Source of the DNA: Fratercula arctica
Taxonomy: Eukaryota > Chordata > Aves > Charadriiformes > Alcidae
Direction: 5' to 3'
Length of the DNA stretch: 64,000 bases
NCBI GenBank assembly: GCA_947846985.1
Contig: CANTUZ010000001.1
Coordinates: 806,001-870,000, forward strand
Part shown: one piece after another, positions 27,540-37,585 of the stretch
Position numbering within the stretch: position 1 is the stretch's first letter
Layout: the number at the start of each line of letters is the position of its first letter
Program-made: the position numbers and the translations under genes
Notes under the pieces: generated by a model
What the model saw: the letters and a program-made list of their open reading frames with translations, nothing else
The model's database searches: none
Told to the model about the DNA's origin: nothing

Positions 27540-27885
27540 TGCTGAGGCCGGGCCGGGCCGAGGCCGGGACAAGCACCTCGCCCGCGGGGACCCGCAGCTC
27601 GCCCGCAGCTGGCGCGAGGGCAGCTGGCGAGGTGGGGGCGGGGCCTGCAGCCGCCGCGGCCAGACCCCACCCCCGTCAAAGGCGGCCCCGGGGGAGCGCG
27701 GCGAGCGGGAGCGGGGCGACCGGTGCCAGCAGCAGACAGGGCGGGGGAGTTCGCGCGGGGGTTGAGTTCCCGCGGGATTTCGCGCGGGATTTCAGTTCGC
27801 GCGGGATTTCAGTTCTCGCGGGAGTTCAGTTTGCGCGGGAGGCCGAGGCGAGTTCGGTGCGGGAGGTCGAGGCGGGGGAGCTCGG
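27540..27885 (+). promoter_or_regulatory. CpG-rich region with a cluster of E2F-like motifs
   Basis: A dense CpG stretch. Between 27747 and 27842 there are about six near-repeats of TTCGCGCGGGA spaced 12-18 bases apart, resembling TTTSSCGC E2F sites. It lies immediately 5' of the CR1 ORF1-like remnant, so it may be the internal promoter / 5' UTR of a long CR1 element rather than a cellular promoter. Confidence 0.5.
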
Positions 27886-27886
27886 C

Positions 27887-28139
27887 CATGGCCTCTACCC
27901 GAAAGGCGCAGCCTCCTGCGTCTTCCGCACTTTCCAGAAGAGACGCGGCCGCACAGACAGAGCTCCCCTGGATGCCTGCAGCCCCCCGGCCTCTGGCTGC
28001 AGGGAGTGCCTTCACCTCTCACGGCTAGCGGGTGGTAGGAGGGATCACAGTTGCGTGAGGTGCGACCAGGCGGATGATCCACTCGGCCTGGTGGCAGAGC
28101 TAAAAGAAGAAGCAGAAAGGCTGCGGAGCGTCAGGGAGG
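27887..28139 (+). pseudogene. CR1 ORF1-like 5' remnant
   Basis: An ATG in good context opens a 46-codon frame (MASTRKAQPP..., with AAAQTELPW). A different frame downstream reads CVRCDQADDPLGLVAELKEE, a Cys-x2-Cys plus coiled-coil segment that I associate with the 5' ORF of avian CR1-like elements. The two halves are out of frame with each other. It is fused directly to a CR1 3' end at about 28140, so the element has an internal deletion. Confidence 0.5.
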
Positions 28140-28541
28140 GGGCAGAGCAGAGAGTTGGGGTTGTTCAGCCTGGAGAAGAGAAGGCTCTGGGGAGACCTTA
28201 TAGCGGCCTTCCAGTCCCTCAAGGGGGCCTACAGGAAGGATGGGGAGGGACTCTTTATCAGGGAGTGTCATGATAGGACACGGGGTAACGGCCTCAAACT
28301 GAAGGAGGGTAGATTTAGATTGGCTATCAGGAAGAAATTCTTTACTGCGAGGGTGGCAAGGCACTGGAACAGATTGCCCAGGGAAGTTGCCAGTGCCCCA
28401 TTCCTGGAGGTGTTCAAGGCCAGGCTGGATGAGGCTTTGAGCAGCCTGGTCTGGTGGGAGCTGTCCCTGCCCAGGGCAGAGGGGTTGGACTGGATGATCT
28501 TCAAGGTCCCTTCCAACCCGGACCATTCTGTGATTCTGTGA
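28140..28541 (+). mobile_element. CR1 LINE 3' end
   Basis: A forward copy of about 400 bp, from 'gttcagcctggagaagagaa' to the terminal 'tgtgattctgtgat'. It follows the ORF1-like remnant without the intervening ORF2, so it is internally deleted or two insertions are abutting. Confidence 0.9.
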
Positions 28542-29503
28542 TGTCATCTGCCTTGACTTCAGCAAGGCTTTTGACACTGTCTCTCATAACATCCTCAGGA
28601 AACTGAGGAAGTGTGGACTAGGCGAGGGGACAGTGAGGTGGATTGAGAGCTGGCTGTGTGACAGGACTCAGAGGGTTGTGATCAATGGAGCAGGGTCGAG
28701 TTGGAGGCCTGTGGCCAGTGGTGTCCCCCAGGGGTCAATACTTGGACCAGTATTGTTTAACGTATTCATCAACGACCTGGACGAGGGGACAGAGTGTATG
28801 CTCAGCAAGTTCACTGATGATACCAAACTGGGTGGGGTGGCTGACACCCCAGAGGGACGTGCTGCCATCCAGCGTGACCTAGACAGGCTGGAGAGCTGGG
28901 CAGAGAAGAACCTAATGAGGTTCAACAAAGACAAGTGTAGGGTCCTGCACCTGGGAAGGAAGAATGTCAGGCACCAGTATAGGTTAGGGGTGGACCTGCT
29001 GGAAAGCAGCTCTGAAGAAAAGGATCTGGGGGTCTTGGTAGGCAGTAAACTATCCATGAGCCAGCAATGTGCCCTTGTTGCCAAGAAGGCCGACGGAATT
29101 CTGGGCTGCATGGGGAAGAGTGTGGCCAGCAGGTCAGGGGAGGTCATTCCCCCCCTCTGCACTGGTGAGGCCACAACTGGAATACCGTGTCCAGTTCTGG
29201 GCTCCCCAGTTCAAGAGAGACAGGGAACTACTGGAGAGAGTCCAGCATAGGGCAACAAAGATGACTGAGGGATTGGAGCATCTCCCTTAGGAGGAAAGGC
29301 TGAGAGAGCTGGGACTCTTTAGCCTGGAGAAGAGAAGGCTGAGGGGAGACCTTATTAATGTTTACAAGTATCTAAAGGGTGGGTTGAAGGAGGATGGAGC
29401 CAGACTCTTTTCAGTGGTTCCCAGTAACAGGACGAGGGGTAACGGGCACAAGCTGGAACACAGGAAGTTCCGATCAAATATGAGAAAAAACTTCTTTACG
29501 GTG
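28542..29503 (+). pseudogene. CR1 ORF2 reverse-transcriptase fragment and 3' end
   Basis: The C-terminal half of a CR1 reverse transcriptase is readable: [35 protein letters not shown], a catalytic box read as FTDDTKLGG, and [12 protein letters not shown] further on. The frame breaks near 29150-29290 and the element then runs into the assembly gap. It encoded retrotransposition functions; the 5' truncation and frame break mark it as dead. Confidence 0.9.
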
Positions 29504-30003
29504 NNNNNNNNNNNNNNNNNNNNNNNNNNNNNNNNNNNNNNNNNNNNNNNNNNNNNNNNNNNNNNNNNNNNNNNNNNNNNNNNNNNNNNNNNNNNNNNNN
29601 NNNNNNNNNNNNNNNNNNNNNNNNNNNNNNNNNNNNNNNNNNNNNNNNNNNNNNNNNNNNNNNNNNNNNNNNNNNNNNNNNNNNNNNNNNNNNNNNNNNN
29701 NNNNNNNNNNNNNNNNNNNNNNNNNNNNNNNNNNNNNNNNNNNNNNNNNNNNNNNNNNNNNNNNNNNNNNNNNNNNNNNNNNNNNNNNNNNNNNNNNNNN
29801 NNNNNNNNNNNNNNNNNNNNNNNNNNNNNNNNNNNNNNNNNNNNNNNNNNNNNNNNNNNNNNNNNNNNNNNNNNNNNNNNNNNNNNNNNNNNNNNNNNNN
29901 NNNNNNNNNNNNNNNNNNNNNNNNNNNNNNNNNNNNNNNNNNNNNNNNNNNNNNNNNNNNNNNNNNNNNNNNNNNNNNNNNNNNNNNNNNNNNNNNNNNN
30001 NNN
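29504..30003. other. Assembly gap of 500 N
   Basis: Exactly 500 N, the usual placeholder for a gap of unknown size. CR1 sequence enters on the left, and array copy A begins mid-intron on the right, so exon 1 of copy A and possibly more array units are missing. Confidence 0.99.
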
Positions 30004-30090
30004 GCGAGGGATGGCATGGGGTGGCGTGGGGGGCTGTGGTGTGGGACTGGGAGGTGCTCCCGTCTCACCCAGCCCCTGGGGACCTTGCAG

Positions 30091-31485
30091 GAATGGTGGA
30101 AGAAGAAGCAGCGTCAGAGAAGCAAGACAAGAGCCCAGCCAGAGCAGCAGAGCGGTGAGTGAGTGGCCCCAGCACCGAGCACCCTGCAAACGGCCGACAG
30201 CCCACGGCAGCCCTGAGCCGGGGCTGTGCCGGGGGCTGTCAGCGGCTCACTCTGTCTCCTCCCTCCGCAGCTTCTCAGCCAGTGGATGGAGGAGTGGAGA
30301 AATCCAGGCCCAAGCAGGAGAAGCGGTGAGTGTGGGGGAGACCCGAGATGCTGCCCCAGACGCTCACCCCGTGCCCTGCCCCTGCCTGCGCTGGGCGGCC
30401 CTGCCTGCCAGCCGACGGGGAGTGCTGCCCGCAGGTCCCGCTGGGGTCCGGGGTGCAGCGGGGTCTTTTTCTCCTCCTCTGCAGGGCGAGTGTGGAGGCC
30501 TCGAGCAGGAAGCACCTCTCCCCACGGGCCCCGCAGGCCACCATGGACTCTGTGCCAGACAGAGGCTCCTCTTCCTTCAACTCCCTCTACTCCTTCCCGC
30601 AGCCCTGGCCTGGTGCGATGGCGGAGCTGGCAGCGCTCAACCACCCAGAACCCCGCCGTCCCCCCCGGGGCTGTCAATGGGAGGGTGGGGGAGCCAGGGC
30701 CAGCCCTCTGCCAGGAGACCCCACTGGAACTGCCGACAAGGAGCAAGCAAGAGCCGGTTCCCAGGGAAAGCAGGGACAGGGCGCAGAGCCCTGTGGACAC
30801 GGAGCCTTCACCCTGCAGCCCCCCAGCCATGGCCATGGACCAAGGGGAGCTGATCGCAGGGCTCCTCCGCTCTTTCGAGGCCACCCAGGAGATGGCCAGG
30901 CAGTGCTATGAGATGCTGAAGGTGCTGCAGGCCTGTTGGCAAGGGGCAGCGGGGGCCCGTGGTCAGAACCTCCCCAGGGAGCCCTTCCATCCCCTGGGCA
31001 GGATGGAGGCGCAGGAGCAGCTGGGGGCCACAGTGAAGCCCCAGCACCTGGGAGTGGAGCGGCTGCGTGTGGATGAGAACATGGTTGTGGCTGAAGATGG
31101 GGACAAGGAGAAGGACATGGGACCAGAGAGAAGTGTGAAGGAGAAGCAAAGGAGCAGCCCTGTGGAGCTCGGCAGGGGGAGCCTGGCGGAAGCGAAGAGA
31201 AACAGCAACGTGGCGTCAGGCAAGAACAACTCCATGGGGCCAAGCACCCGCAGCCCCCCAGGCTCAGGCAGGAGCACCGCCATGGATGCGGAAGGGAGGA
31301 GGGACAGGGCGCAGAGCCCCATGAACGTGGAGCTGCCCCCCAGCAGTGCCCTAGCCGAGGCCATGGACAACAGGGAGCTCTACTTGGACCTCTTGCACGC
31401 TTTCAAGACCTGGGAGGAGAGGCAGCAGCCGGCAAGGCCCGTGGACAGGGAGCGTGACCAGGCCTCCCAGGGCTGTGCCCGGTAG
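30091..31485 (+). pseudogene. Array gene copy A (frameshifted, 5' end in gap)
   Basis: Homologous to exons 2-4 of copies B-E: 30091-30154, 30271-30325 and from 30485. Relative to the other copies, a C run near 30660-30667 has one extra C, which shifts the frame in the first third of exon 4. A missing C near 31470 shifts it again and stops at 31485, so the Cys/Trp/Arg-rich tail is lost. The Lys run in exon 2 is the short form. The AATAAA at 31642 is retained. It is either a true pseudogene or the result of base-call errors at C runs beside the gap. The function of the family is unknown. Confidence 0.75.
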
Positions 31486-31649
31486 GATGGTGCCCGTGTC
31501 AGTGCTGCATCCGGCTCTGGCACCGCCTGAAGGACTGGTGGAGACGCTGCTGCCGGCCCCGCCGCGTCCGCTTCAGCAGTTTCCCCTAATGGCCGGGAAG
31601 CGTGGGGCCGGGAACGCCCTGGGGTGCCCTTCTTATGAACCAATAAAAA

Positions 31650-32175
31650 AGTCAATATTTTCTCTGTCCCTGTGACTGTCAGCAGATCAATTTTGTCCCT
31701 TGACAGGAGCAGAGAATCAGTTTTGTGTAAGGACAACAGTATGTGCTACAGTCATCCCAACTCTCCCGTGGAGATGCGGGGGCCCTTGTGTCTTGCACCC
31801 CATCCTAAGAGACGGACAACTTCTATTACCGTTAGAAGATGCTGCGCCCTCAGCTCATGCCATGATCTTATTTGACATATCGGAAATTATCCCAGGTACG
31901 AGAGTAGATCCAAAGACGATTTCTAGAAAGCTTTGCAGATCCCTGCTGTTCATTGGAAGCTCTGCAGTGCACGAGAACTTAAAGAGCGCTGTCAGCAACC
32001 ATCAGGCCGTGTGCTTCCCTCAGGCGTGCAAAGACCGGATGCTCATTGACACGGGTCAAGGCTGTTGCACACCTTTGGTGGCACATCCTCCGTGACACCA
32101 AAGGGCTGTGACATGGGCACCAGTTAATTTACATCTGCTGTAGACGTTTGTGTATTGCCAAAAGGGAGCAGAACC
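31650..32175 (+). other. Array spacer with a conserved 131-codon open frame
   Basis: After each poly(A) signal the spacer carries the same open frame (31700-32095, 33985-34380, 36260-36655, 44613-45008). It reads for example LLLPLEDAAPSAHAMILFD. No family was recognised, and the copies are too recent for openness to prove coding. An ERV or other mobile-element relic is possible. Downstream of E (after about 52945) the spacer is absent, which marks the array end. Confidence 0.5.
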
Positions 32176-33874
32176 ATGAGTGCAGGCAGACGCAGGCTAC
32201 AGCTCTGCAAGAGCAAGCGGCTTCAGGTAGGCGGCTGTTGCACCACACTGTGCTGCACCACACTGCGCCGCCGCGTGGGGTGGCGAGGGATGGCATGGGG
32301 TGGCGTGGGGGGCTGTGGTGTGGGACTGGGAGGTGCTCCCGTCTCACCCAGCCCCTGGGGACCTTGCAGGAATGGTGGAAGAAGAAGAAGAAGCAGCGTC
32401 AGAGAAGCAAGACAAGAGCCCAGCCAGAGCAGCAGAGCGGTGAGTGAGTGGCCCCAGCACCGAGCACCCTGCAAACGGCCGACAGCCCACGGCAGCCCTG
32501 AGCCGGGGCTGTGCCGGGGGCTGTCAGCGGCTCACTCTGTCTCCTCCCTCTGCAGCTTCTCAGCCAGTGGATGGAGGAGTGGAGAAATCCAGGCCCAAGC
32601 AGGAGAAGCGGTGAGTGTGGGGGAGACCCGAGATGCTGCCCCAGACGCTCACCCCGTGCCCTGCCCCTGCCTGCGCTGGGCGGCCCTGCCTGCCAGCCGA
32701 CGGGGAGTGCTGCCCGCGGGTCCCGCTGGGGTCCGGGGTGCAGCGGGGTCTTTTTCTCCTCCTCTGCAGGGCAAGTGTGGAGGCCTCGAGCAGGAAGCAC
32801 CTCTCCCCACGGGCCCCGCAGGCCACCATGGACTCTGTGCCAGACAGAGGCTCCTCTTCCTTCAACTCCCTCTACTCCTTCCCGCAGCCCTGGCCTGGTG
32901 CGATGGCGGAGCTGGCAGCGCTCAACCGCCCAGAACCCTGCCGTCCCCCCGGGGCTGTCAATGGGAGTGTGGGGGAGCCAGGGCCAGCCCTCTGCCAGGA
33001 GACCCCACTGGAACTGCCGACAAGGAGCAAGCAAGAGCCGGTCCCCAGGGAAAGCAGGGACAGGGCGCAGAGCCCTGTGGACACGGAGCCTTCACCCTGC
33101 AGCCCCCCAGCCATGGTCATGGACCAAGGGGAGCTGATCGCAGGGCTCCTCCGCTCTTTCGAGGCCACCCAGGAGATGGCCAGGCAGTGCTATGAGATGC
33201 TGAAGGTGCTGCAGGCCTATTGGCAAGGGGCAGCGGGGGCTCATGGTCAGAACCTCCCCGGGGAGCCCTTCCATCCCCTGGGCAGGATGGAGGCGCAGGA
33301 GCAGCTGGGGGCCACAGTGAAGCCCCAGCACCTGGGAGTGGAGCGGCCGCGTGTGGATGAGAACATGGTTGAGGCTGAAGATGGGGACAAGGAGAAGGAC
33401 ATGGGACCAGACAGAAGTGTGAAGGAGAAGCAAAGGAGCAGCCCTGTGGAGCTCGGCAGGGGGAGCCTGGCGGAAGCGAAGAGAAACAGCATCGTGGCGT
33501 CAGGCAAGAACAACTCCATGGGGCCAAGCACCCGCAGCCCCCCAGGCTCAGGCAGGAGCACCGCCATGGATGCGGAAGGGAGGAGGGACAGGGCGCAGAG
33601 CCCCATGAACGTGGAGCTGCCCCCCAGCAGTGCCCTAGCCGAGGCCATGGACAACAGGGAGCTCTACTTGGACCTCTTGCACGCTTTCAAGACCTGGGAG
33701 GAGAGGCAGCAGCGCGGCAAGCCCGTGGACAGGGAGCGTGACCAGGCCTCCCCAGGGCTGTGCCCGGTAGGATGGTGCCCGTGTCAGTGCTGCATCCGGC
33801 TCTGGCACCGCCTGAAGGACTGGTGGAGACGCTGCTGCCGGCCCCGCCGCGTCTGCTTCAGCAGTTTCCCCTAA
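32176..33874 (+). CDS. Array gene copy B: unknown protein, replaced N-terminus
   Basis: Predicted exons are 32176-32226, 32370-32439, 32556-32610 and 32770-33874, together 426 residues. Exons 2-4 match copies D/E, but the hydrophobic first exon and its promoter are gone. Spacer sequence supplies an ATG and MSAGRRRLQLCK, joined in frame to SKRLQ at the same donor. Five Lys codons follow EWW in exon 2. Exon 4 carries the Asp-x-x-Glu-Leu module twice and ends in the Cys/Trp/Arg-rich tail. AATAAA is at 33927. No TATA box was seen in the spacer, so transcription could need read-through from copy A or a cryptic start. The protein would lack a membrane segment. The product is unknown. Confidence 0.6.
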
Positions 33875-34460
33875 TGGCCGGGAAGCGTGGGGCCGGGAAC
33901 GCCCTGGGGTGCCCTTCTTATGAACCAATAAAAAAGTCAATATTTTCTCTGTCCCTGTGACTGTCAGCAGATCAATTTTGTCCCTTGACAGGAGCAGAGA
34001 ATCAGTTTTGTGTAAGGACAACAGTATGTGCTACAGTCATCCCAACTCTCCCGTGGAGATGCGGGGGCCCTTGTGTCTTGCACCCCATCCTAAGAGACGG
34101 ACAACTTCTATTACCGTTAGAAGATGCTGCGCCCTCAGCTCATGCCATGATCTTATTTGACATATCGGAAATTATCCCAGGTACGAGAGTAGATCCAAAG
34201 ACGATTTCTAGAAAGCTTTGCAGATCCCTGCTGTTCATTGGAAGCTCTGCAGTGCACGAGAACTTAAAGAGCGCTGTCAGCAACCATCAGGCCGTGTGCT
34301 TCCCTCAGGCGTGCAAAGACCGGATGCTCATTGACACGGGTCAAGGCTGTTGCACACCTTTGGTGGCACATCCTCCGTGACACCAAAGGGCTGTGACATG
34401 GGCACCAGTTAATTTACATCTGCTGTAGACGTTTGTGTATTGCCAAAAGGGAGCAGAACC

Positions 34461-36149
34461 ATGAGTGCAGGCAGACGCAGGCTACAGCTCTGCAAGAGCA
34501 AGCGGCTTCAGGTAGGCGGCTGTTGCACCACACTGTGCTGCACCACACTGCGCCGCCGCGTGGGGTGGCGAGGGATGGCATGGGGTGGCGTGGGGGGCTG
34601 TGGTGTGGGACTGGGAGGTGCTCCCGTCTCACCCAGCTCCTGGGGACCTTGCAGAAGTGGTGGAAGAAGAAGCAGCGTCAGAGAAGCAAGACAAGAGCCC
34701 AGCCAGAGCAGCAGAGCGGTGAGTGGCCCCAGCACCGAGCACCCTGCAAACGGCCGACAGCCCACGGCAGCCCTGAGCCGGGGCTGTGCCGGGGGCTGTC
34801 AGCTGCTCACTCTGTCTCCTCCCTCCGCAGCTTCTCAGCCAGTGGATGGAGGAGTGAAGAAATGCAGGCCCAAGCAGGAGAAGCGGTGAGTGTGGGGGAG
34901 ACCCGAGATGCTGCCCCAGACGCTCACCCCGTGCCCTGCCCCTGCCTGCGCTGGGCGGCCCTGCCTGCCAGCCGACGGGGAGTGCTGCCCGCGGGTGCCG
35001 CTGGGGTCCGGGGTGCAGCGGGGTCTTTTTCTCCTCCTCTGCAGGGCGAGTGTGGAGGCCTCGAGCAGGAAGCACCTCTCCCCACGGGCCCCGCTGGCCA
35101 CCATGGACTCTGTGCCAGACAGAGGCTCCTCTTCCTTCAACTCCCTCTACTCCTTCCCGCAGCCCTGGCCTGGTGCGATGGCGGAGCTGGCAGCGCTCAA
35201 CCGCCCAGAACCCCGCCGTCCCCCCGGGGCTGTCAATGGGAGTGTGGGGGAGCCAGGGCCAGCCCTCTGCCAGGAGACCCCACTGGAACTGCCGACAAGG
35301 AGCAAGCAAGAGCCGGTCCCCAGGGAAAGCAGGGACAGGGCGCAGAGCCCTGTGGACACGGAGCCTTCACCCTGCAGCCCCCCAGCCATGGCCATGGACC
35401 AAGGGGAGCTGATCGCAGGGCTCCTCCGCTCTTTCGAGGCCACCCAGGAGATGGCCAGGCAGTGCTATGAGATGCTGAAGGTGCTGCAGGCCTATTGGCA
35501 AGGGGCAGCGGGGGCCCGTGGTCAGAACCTCCCCGGGGAGCCCTTCCATCCCCTGGGCAGGATGGAGGCGCAGGAGCAGCTGGGGGCCACAGTGAAGCCC
35601 CAGCACCTGGGAGTGGAGCGGCCGCGTGTGGATGAGAACATGGTTGCGGCTGAAGATGGGGACAAGGAGAAGGACATGGGACCAGACAGAAGTGTGAAGG
35701 AGAAGCAAAGGAGCAGCCCTGTGGAGCTCGGCAGGGGGAGCCTGGCGGAAGCGAAGAGAAACAGCATCGTGGCGTCAGGCAAGAACAACTCCATGGGGCC
35801 AAGCACCCGCAGCCCCCCAGGCTCAGGCAGGAGCACCGCCATGGATGCGGAAGGGAGGAGGGACAGGGCGCAGAGCCCCATGAACGTGGAGCTGCCCCCC
35901 AGCAGTGCCCTAGCCGAGGCCATGGACAACAGGGAGCTCTACTTGGACCTCTTGCACGCTTTCAAGACCTGGGAGGAGAGGCAGCAGCGCGGCAAGCCCG
36001 TGGACAGGGAGCGTGACCAGGCCTCCCCAGGGCTGTGCCCGGTAGGATGGTGCCCGTGTCAGTGCTGCATCCGGCTCTGGCACCGCCTGAAGGACTGGTG
36101 GAGACGCTGCTGCCGGCCCCGCCGCGTCCGCTTCAGCAGTTTCCCCTAA
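34461..36149 (+). CDS. Array gene copy C: unknown protein, replaced N-terminus
   Basis: Predicted exons are 34461-34511, 34655-34718, 34831-34885 and 35045-36149, together 424 residues. It has the same spacer-derived start as copy B. It differs in a shorter Lys run (three codons after KWW) and in several substitutions. Exon 4 is intact to the tail CCIRLWHRLKDWWRRCC. AATAAA is at 36202. This is the last unit of the short-period array. Whether it is transcribed is unknown; intact splice sites and frame across three introns are the evidence for coding. Confidence 0.6.
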
Positions 36150-36770
36150 TGGCCGGGAAGCGTGGGGCCGGGAACGCCCTGGGGTGCCCTTCTTATGAAC
36201 CAATAAAAAAGTCAATATTTTCTCTGTCCCTGTGACTGTCAGCAGATCAATTTTGTCCCTTGACAGGAGCAGAGAATCAGTTTTGCGTAAGGACAACAGT
36301 ATGTGCTACAGTCATCCCAACTCTCCCGTGGAGCTGCGGGGGCCCTTGTGTCTTGCACCCCATCCTAAGAGACGGACAACTTCTATTACCGTTAGAAGAT
36401 GCTGCGCCCTCAGCTCATGCCATGATCTTATTTGACATATCGGAAATTATCCCAGGTACGAGAGTAGATCCAAAGACGATTTCTAGAAAGCTTTGCAGAT
36501 CCCTGCTGTTCATTGGAAGCTCTGCAGTGCACGAGAACTTAAAGAGCGCTGTCAGCAACCATCAGGCCGTGTGCTTCCCTCAGGCGTGCAAAGACCGGAT
36601 GCTCATTGACACGGGTCAAGGCTGTTGCACACCTTTGGTGGCACATCCTCCGTGACACCAAAGGGCTGTGCCATGGGCACCAGTTAATTTACATCTGCTG
36701 TAGACGTTTGTGTATTGCCAAAAGGGAGCAGAACCATGAGTGCAGGCAGACGCAGGCTACAGCTCTGCAA

Positions 36771-37340
36771 GCAAACAGGGTGCACGTACTCTTCTCCTCG
36801 TAACGCAGATTGCCCTGCAAAAGGGTGGGCTTCAGAAAAATTTGAAAGGATAAGAAAGTTACCAGTTACTAAATGTGAACATGTCTAACTAGAACATGGC
36901 TAAAGCTTGACCCTCTGTCAGAGCAGTCTCTCAGGGCAGGGGAGATGGTGTGTGGTGCTGGATTCCTGCATGCTGTATGCAGAGCTCGCGGCTGGTGTAG
37001 CTGGTGCGGACCCTGCCCAAGTTCCACAGGTTGAAGATGTCAATCTTGAGGAAGTTGCTGGGCGCCAGTTGCTGAGGTTAGGTGTGATCCCATCACTGCT
37101 GCGCTTTCCTCAGGTTCATCAAAGCCGATCTGTCATTGTTTTGGGTGATTCTTACTGGAGTACCGTTGGTATGGCATCTAGCAATTCTAATAATGATGAC
37201 ATGGAGTGGCAGGGCTATTTAGCAATTAACATCATACAATTTGATTCATTGGCTAGTCTCACCCACAGTCAGATCCCCATGAGGTGCACACCAGAGCTCC
37301 CCATCCTTCTGCGTCACCCGCCAAGTGCCCCCAGGGCCAT
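36771..37340 (+). other. Unassigned part of the long unit
   Basis: AT-richer sequence between the spacer and a CR1 end, with an open frame at 36907-37380 that runs into the CR1. It reads for example LLRLGVIPSLLRFPQVHQ. It was not recognised and may be old ERV sequence. The duplicate is at 45124-45693. Confidence 0.4.
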
Positions 37341-37585
37341 AGAGAATCATAGAATGGGTTTGGTTGGAAAGGACCTTTAAAGGCCATCTAGTCCAACCCC
37401 TCTGCAGTGAGCAGGGACATCTTCCACTAGATCAGGTTGCTCAGAGCCTCATCAAGCCTGGCCTTGAATGTCTCCAGGGATGGGGCCTCCACCACCTCTC
37501 TGGGCAACCTGTGCCAGCGTCTCACCACCCTCAGTGTAAAGAACTTCTTTCTAATGCCTAATCTAAACCTGCCCTGCTCTGGTTC
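37341..37585 (-). mobile_element. CR1 LINE 3' end (reverse), long unit 1
   Basis: Begins 'agaatcatagaatgggtttg', the reverse of a CR1 terminus, and stops where ERV integrase sequence begins. The duplicate is at 45694-45938. Confidence 0.9.

Larger units (their letters stand above)
30004..36770 (+). repeat. Tandem array with about 2.28-kb period (copies A, B, C)
   Basis: The same intron-1 landmark (gcgagggatggcatggggtg) occurs at 30004, 32283 and 34568, giving periods of 2279 and 2285 bp. Each unit holds gene exons 2-4, its poly(A) signal and a roughly 0.5-kb spacer that ends in 'gctacagctctgcaag'. The units are nearly identical, with differences in Lys-codon number and scattered substitutions. 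Confidence 0.95.

Noticed and set aside
26800..27765. 321-codon plus-strand frame
   Set aside because: Gly/Arg/Pro-rich low-complexity translation in a G-rich region, with equally long frames on the other strand.
30674..31243. Long minus-strand open frames opposite exon 4 of every array copy (113-189 codons)
   Set aside because: They are antisense to a better-supported spliced gene, lack splice or family support, and recur only because the copies are near-identical and GC-rich.
31700..32095. 131-codon spacer frame repeated four times, considered as a second array gene
   Set aside because: Openness in copies this recent is not evidence of selection. No promoter, introns or family match was seen. 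Kept only as a noted spacer feature.
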